Below are positions 59,896-64,000 of a stretch of DNA of 64,000 bases, piece by piece (positions within the stretch are counted from its first letter, which is position 1; each line of letters opens with the position of its first letter). A program made the translations under genes and the position numbers. Below the pieces are notes generated by a model. That model was not told the origin of the DNA. It was given only the letters and a program-made list of their open reading frames with translations, and made no database searches. The stretch comes from Desulfuromonadales bacterium (lineage in GTDB: Bacteria > Desulfobacterota > Desulfuromonadia > Geobacterales > Pseudopelobacteraceae). The stretch lies in contig DUZX01000001.1 of the NCBI GenBank assembly GCA_013349325.1, positions 163,027-227,026 on the forward strand, given 5' to 3'.

Positions 59896-62670
59896 ATGGA
59901 GTATAAAGACACCCTCAATCTGCCGCAGACCGATTTCCCGATGAAAGCCAATCTCAATCAGCGTGAGCCTGAAATGCTGGCCCTCTGGGAGCGCGAAGGA
60001 TTGTACACCAGGTTGGAAGAGAGCGGCAAGGACAAACCTCTCTATATCCTGCATGATGGCCCCCCCTACGCCAACGGCCATATCCATATCGGCCATGCCC
60101 TCAATAAGACCCTCAAGGATATCGTCCTCAAGGTCAAACGGATGGAAGGTTTTCACGCCCCCTACGTACCCGGTTGGGATTGTCACGGCCTGCCGATCGA
60201 GCTGCAGGTTGAAAAGAACCTCGGCTCCAAAAAGCACCAGATCAGCAAATTGGAGATGCGCCGCGAATGCCGCAGCTACGCAGCCAAATTTGTCGCCATC
60301 CAGCGCGACGAATTCAAACGGCTCGGTATCCTGGGCGATTGGGAAAATCCGTATCTGACCATGAACTATGAATACGAAGGGTTGACCGCCGCCGAACTGG
60401 CCCGCTTTGCCCACAACGGAGGCCTGTACCGTGGCCGCAAACCGGTACACTGGTGCTCCTCCTGCGTCACCGCTCTGGCTGAGGCCGAAGTGGAGCATGC
60501 CGACCACACCTCCCCTTCCATCTTCGTTCGCTTCGCGCTGCGTGAAGATCTCGGAAAAGAACTGCCGACACTGGCCGGTAAACAGGCCTACGTTGTCATC
60601 TGGACGACAACCCCCTGGACAATTCCGGCCAATCTGGCGATTGCGCTGCATCCTGAATACGACTACGTGGCAGTTGAAACCGAAAAGGGTGTTCTGATCG
60701 TAGCCGAAGGGCTCAAGGACTCCTTCCTGGCCACCACCGGTCTGAGCGGTCAGGTAATCGCCACCTTCAAGGCTGCCGTTTTGGAGCGCAAACTCTGCAA
60801 ACACCCCTTCTATGAGCGTGACTCGGTCGTTCTTCTGGGTGAGCATGTCACGCTGGAGGCCGGTACCGGCTGCGTTCACACCGCCCCCGGCCATGGCCAG
60901 GACGACTACGAACTGGGACTGAAAGAGGGACTGGAGATCTACAATCCGGTCGACAATCATGGCCGTTATCTGAAGGATATTGAATTTTTCGGCGGCCAGT
61001 TCGTCTTTGACGCCAATCAGAGCGTCATCGACAAACTGATCGAAGTGGAAGCGCTGCTGCAGACCAGCAAAATCGTGCACTCCTATCCGCACTGCTGGCG
61101 CTGCAAAAAACCGATCATCTTCCGCGCCACCGAGCAGTGGTTCATCAGCATGAAGACCAACGACCTGCGCGACAAAGCGCTCACAGCCATCGATCAGGTC
61201 CAGTGGATTCCAAAGTGGGGTCGCGAGCGGATCTACGGCATGATCGAGAAACGTCCCGACTGGTGCGTCTCGCGTCAGCGCAGCTGGGGCGTGCCGATCA
61301 CCGCCTTTTCCTGTAGCGATTGCGGCGAGTATATCGCCGACGGCACGATCATGGATCACATCGCCGGGATTTTCAAAACCGAAAGCTCCGATGTCTGGTT
61401 TGACTGGAGTCCCGAACAGCTGCTGCCCCCCGGCACGGCATGCCCGAAATGCGGCGGGCACGCCTTTGAAAAAGAAAATGACATCCTGGATGTCTGGTTC
61501 GATTCGGGTGTTTCACATGCCGCCGTACTGGAGCCGAACCCCAAGCTGCGCTCACCGGCCGACCTGTATCTGGAGGGGAGCGACCAGCATCGCGGCTGGT
61601 TCCACTCTTCGCTATTGGAGAGCGTCGGCAGCCGTGGCGTAGCCCCCTACAAGAGCGTGCTGACGCACGGTTTCGTACTGGATGGTCAGGGGCGCAAGAT
61701 GAGCAAGTCGGTCGGCAACGTCGTCGCACCGGAAGACGTCATCAAAAAGTTCGGCGCGGACATTCTGCGTCTCTGGTGCGCAGCCCAGGATTATCGCGAT
61801 GACAACCGCATCTCGCAGGAGATCCTGACCCGTGTAGCGGAATCATATCGCCGTATCCGCAACACCTGCCGCTACATTCTCGGCAACATCAGCGACTTCG
61901 ATCAGGACACCGAAACGGTACCGTTCAGCGAGATGCCCGAAATCGACCGCTGGGCGCTACATCACCTGGAGTTGCTCAAAGAGCGCGTGCTGGGCACCTA
62001 TCAGCAGCTCGAGTTCCACTCCATCTATCAGGATATCAACACCTTCTGCACGATCGAGATGAGCGCCTTCTACCTCGACATCCTTAAAGACCGCATGTAC
62101 ACCAGCAAGGCCGATTCACTGAGCCGCTGGAGCGCCCAGACCGTCATGCACGAAATCCTCGACACCCTGGTGCGCCTGGTTGCGCCGATTCTCTCGTTCA
62201 CCGCCGACGAGGTCTGGCGCTGCATGCCGGGGCGCGAAGTCGAAAGCGTCCACCTGGCCGCCTTCCCGATTCTGAACCCGGAATGGAAAGATGACCTTCT
62301 GGCTGCCCGCTGGGAGCGCATTATCAAAGTGCGCGCCGACGTTTCCAAAGCGCTGGAACTGGCCCGTACCGCCAAGGTCATCGGCCATTCGCTGGATGCC
62401 GCCGTCGCCATCACTGCACCGCCGGAGCTGCAGGCCTTCCTGCGGGAGTACCGCACAGAACTGGCCAGTATCTTCATCGTCTCGAAGGCCGTTCTGGCTG
62501 ACGACATCAGCGCAGAGTGCTGGGCTTCGGAAAACATCGAGGGGCTGAAAGTTCGGGTCACGGCCGCACCCGGTATTAAATGCGAGCGCTGCTGGATCTA
62601 CAGTGAAGAGTTGGGCACGCACACAGAACACCCGACCATCTGCCCGAAATGCACCCAGGCGGTCACATAG
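59896..62670 (+). CDS. ileS: Isoleucyl-tRNA synthetase
   Basis: DGPPYANGHIHIGHALNKTLKD (HIGH), GWDCHGLPIE, KMSKSVGN (KMSKS), C-terminal CERCWIYSEELGTHTEHPTICPKC zinc site. Confidence 0.98.
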   Translation: MEYKDTLNLPQTDFPMKANLNQREPEMLALWEREGLYTRLEESGKDKPLYILHDGPPYANGHIHIGHALNKTLKDIVLKVKRMEGFHAPYVPGWDCHGLPIELQVEKNLGSKKHQISKLEMRRECRSYAAKFVAIQRDEFKRLGILGDWENPYLTMNYEYEGLTAAELARFAHNGGLYRGRKPVHWCSSCVTALAEAEVEHADHTSPSIFVRFALREDLGKELPTLAGKQAYVVIWTTTPWTIPANLAIALHPEYDYVAVETEKGVLIVAEGLKDSFLATTGLSGQVIATFKAAVLERKLCKHPFYERDSVVLLGEHVTLEAGTGCVHTAPGHGQDDYELGLKEGLEIYNPVDNHGRYLKDIEFFGGQFVFDANQSVIDKLIEVEALLQTSKIVHSYPHCWRCKKPIIFRATEQWFISMKTNDLRDKALTAIDQVQWIPKWGRERIYGMIEKRPDWCVSRQRSWGVPITAFSCSDCGEYIADGTIMDHIAGIFKTESSDVWFDWSPEQLLPPGTACPKCGGHAFEKENDILDVWFDSGVSHAAVLEPNPKLRSPADLYLEGSDQHRGWFHSSLLESVGSRGVAPYKSVLTHGFVLDGQGRKMSKSVGNVVAPEDVIKKFGADILRLWCAAQDYRDDNRISQEILTRVAESYRRIRNTCRYILGNISDFDQDTETVPFSEMPEIDRWALHHLELLKERVLGTYQQLEFHSIYQDINTFCTIEMSAFYLDILKDRMYTSKADSLSRWSAQTVMHEILDTLVRLVAPILSFTADEVWRCMPGREVESVHLAAFPILNPEWKDDLLAARWERIIKVRADVSKALELARTAKVIGHSLDAAVAITAPPELQAFLREYRTELASIFIVSKAVLADDISAECWASENIEGLKVRVTAAPGIKCERCWIYSEELGTHTEHPTICPKCTQAVT

Positions 62671-62713
62671 TCCCGCTTCAGAAAGAATCGGTTGTCTCGG
62701 AAGGGGTTTTGAT

Positions 62714-63745
62714 GTGCATGCAGAAATAGTAGTCTCGTCACTCATGAATACCACTGTCATCAGCTCAACGGCAGACGCCAATCTCGCGGATGTCATTCAG
62801 AGCATGATCGACAACCATTATTCCTGCGTGATTATCGTTGAAGACGATATCCCGATCGGTATTGTTACCGAGCGGGATATCGTGCGTCTGATGGGCCGCT
62901 TCATTGCCAAATCAGTACACTGTCCCATGAATGTTTCCGAGATCATGTCCGCTCCGGTGGCCACCGTTTCCGGCACGACCACTCTTTTTGATGCGCTCGT
63001 CATCGCGACTGCGCAAAAAATCCGTCACCTGCCGGTTGTCAGCCCAACCGGCCAACTGGAAGGACTTGTCACCCAGTCGGACCTCGCCAAGGCGCATTTC
63101 AGGGTCTATGAACATCAGCGCGAAACCATCGAGCACTCGGTTTCCCTGCGTACCCAGGAATTGATGCAGGCCAACAAACAGCTCAAATCACTTTCGCTGG
63201 TCGACGCTCTGACCGGACTCGGCAATCGCCGCGCCATGGAAGTTGATCTTGAACACACACACAGTCAGGCTCTCCGCTACAACCGCTCATACTCCGTGGC
63301 ACTCTTCGATGTCGATCAGTTCAAACTCTATAACGACAACTACGGGCACAAAGCCGGTGACAACGCGCTGCGGCTGATTTCCGAATACCTGCTGAAGAGC
63401 ATCCGCACCTGTGACCGACTCTACCGCTATGGTGGCGAGGAAATTCTTTTGATCATGCCGGAAACGACCCTGTATGGCGCATTGATCCTGGCCGACCGGA
63501 CGCTTTCCGGCTTAGCCGACGTAGCCATCCCACACGAAAAGAGTTCACACGGGATTCTCACGCTCAGCTGCGGCGTTGCCAGCCAGGTTGAAGTGAACGG
63601 CTATAATCACTGGGAAGAGCTGGTCGATCTTGCCGATCGCGGCCTGTATGCCTCAAAAAATAACGGGCGCAACCGCTCCACCATCATACCCCCGGAAGAC
63701 GCCGTCGATGACAACGTCCCACGGATGCATGGAAACGACCTATGA
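62714..63745 (+). CDS. CBS-pair GGDEF diguanylate cyclase (probable GTG start)
   Basis: Two CBS motifs (SCVIIVEDDIPIGIVTERDIVRLM; IRHLPVVSPTGQLEGLVTQSDL) then DALTGLGNRRAMEVDL and RYGGEEILLIMPET. Confidence 0.9.
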   Translation: MHAEIVVSSLMNTTVISSTADANLADVIQSMIDNHYSCVIIVEDDIPIGIVTERDIVRLMGRFIAKSVHCPMNVSEIMSAPVATVSGTTTLFDALVIATAQKIRHLPVVSPTGQLEGLVTQSDLAKAHFRVYEHQRETIEHSVSLRTQELMQANKQLKSLSLVDALTGLGNRRAMEVDLEHTHSQALRYNRSYSVALFDVDQFKLYNDNYGHKAGDNALRLISEYLLKSIRTCDRLYRYGGEEILLIMPETTLYGALILADRTLSGLADVAIPHEKSSHGILTLSCGVASQVEVNGYNHWEELVDLADRGLYASKNNGRNRSTIIPPEDAVDDNVPRMHGNDL

Positions 63746-64000
63746 AATCAAGGCACACCCTCTTCACCGTCATCGTTTTTGTCGGCATCGTCATCGACCA
63801 GATCACCAAAATAATCGTTGATCGCAGCATGCAGCTGTTCGACTCGATTCCGATTGTCGACGGTTTTTTCAATTTGACCTACGTCAGGAACAAGGGGGCC
63901 GCTTTCAGCTTCCTCTCACACGCCTCCTGGCGGCTGCCTTTTTTTATCTGCGTTTCGATCATCGCCGCCGCTGTCATTCTGATCGCCTTCCGCAAACTGC
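63742..64000 (+). CDS. lspA: Lipoprotein signal peptidase, 3' end cut by the window
   Basis: MKSRHTLFTVIVFVGIVIDQITKIIVDRSMQLFDSIPIVDGFFNLTYVRNKGAAFSFL; ileS-lspA neighbourhood. Confidence 0.93.
   Translation, partial: MKSRHTLFTVIVFVGIVIDQITKIIVDRSMQLFDSIPIVDGFFNLTYVRNKGAAFSFLSHASWRLPFFICVSIIAAAVILIAFRKL

Noticed and set aside
59776-61461. 951-aa minus-strand ORF (58606-61461) extending through ileS
   Set aside because: Only the 3' part from the ATG at 59775 has a signal peptide and RBS; the upstream extension is antisense to ileS, whose + strand reading is a clear IleRS

Overview
Chromosomal window that looks like a Geobacter/Desulfuromonadales-type bacterium (taxonomy inferred from gene content only). 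Housekeeping genes sit at both ends: mutL(partial)-miaA-hfq-AI-2E transporter-DUF512, a lipid kinase, glmU and mfd on the left; mutS2, ileS, a CBS-GGDEF gene and lspA(partial) on the right. Two accessory blocks lie between them. (A) ~11.7-29.7 kb is an envelope/signalling block: a CHASE2 adenylate/guanylate cyclase with a FecR-TPR partner, a VapBC-like pair, and a + strand operon of a giant AsmA/YdbH-like protein, a YdbL-like lipoprotein, a ~2.8 kaa beta-propeller/TPR/CHAT protease-like protein, an SH3 protein and an M48 metallopeptidase. (B) ~31.3-55.3 kb is a nearly uninterrupted minus-strand run of signalling genes: histidine kinases, response regulators, a REC-PilB-like ATPase-zinc ribbon fusion, an MglA-like GTPase, HD-GYP and GGDEF proteins. 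Three cobalamin-linked elements are embedded in it: a MtaC-type corrinoid protein with an MtaA/UroD-like methyltransferase, a DUF1638-GAF-histidine kinase fusion, and a stand-alone B12-binding protein carrying the CarH-like motifs W-x9-EH and E-x-H-x-x-G. I propose this corrinoid-centred sensory array as the most likely undescribed system. Three of its genes carry single lesions (two in-frame CTG-TAG amber codons, one 1-nt frameshift), while no such lesion was noticed in the flanking housekeeping genes. Other observations: two palindromic ACCACAGAG-type intergenic repeats, a GC-rich inverted repeat that supplies the start codon of the giant CHAT gene, a perfect 17-bp stem-loop, and an orphan antitoxin whose VapC toxin is truncated. 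All calls come from reading the sequence and translations; no database search was run.
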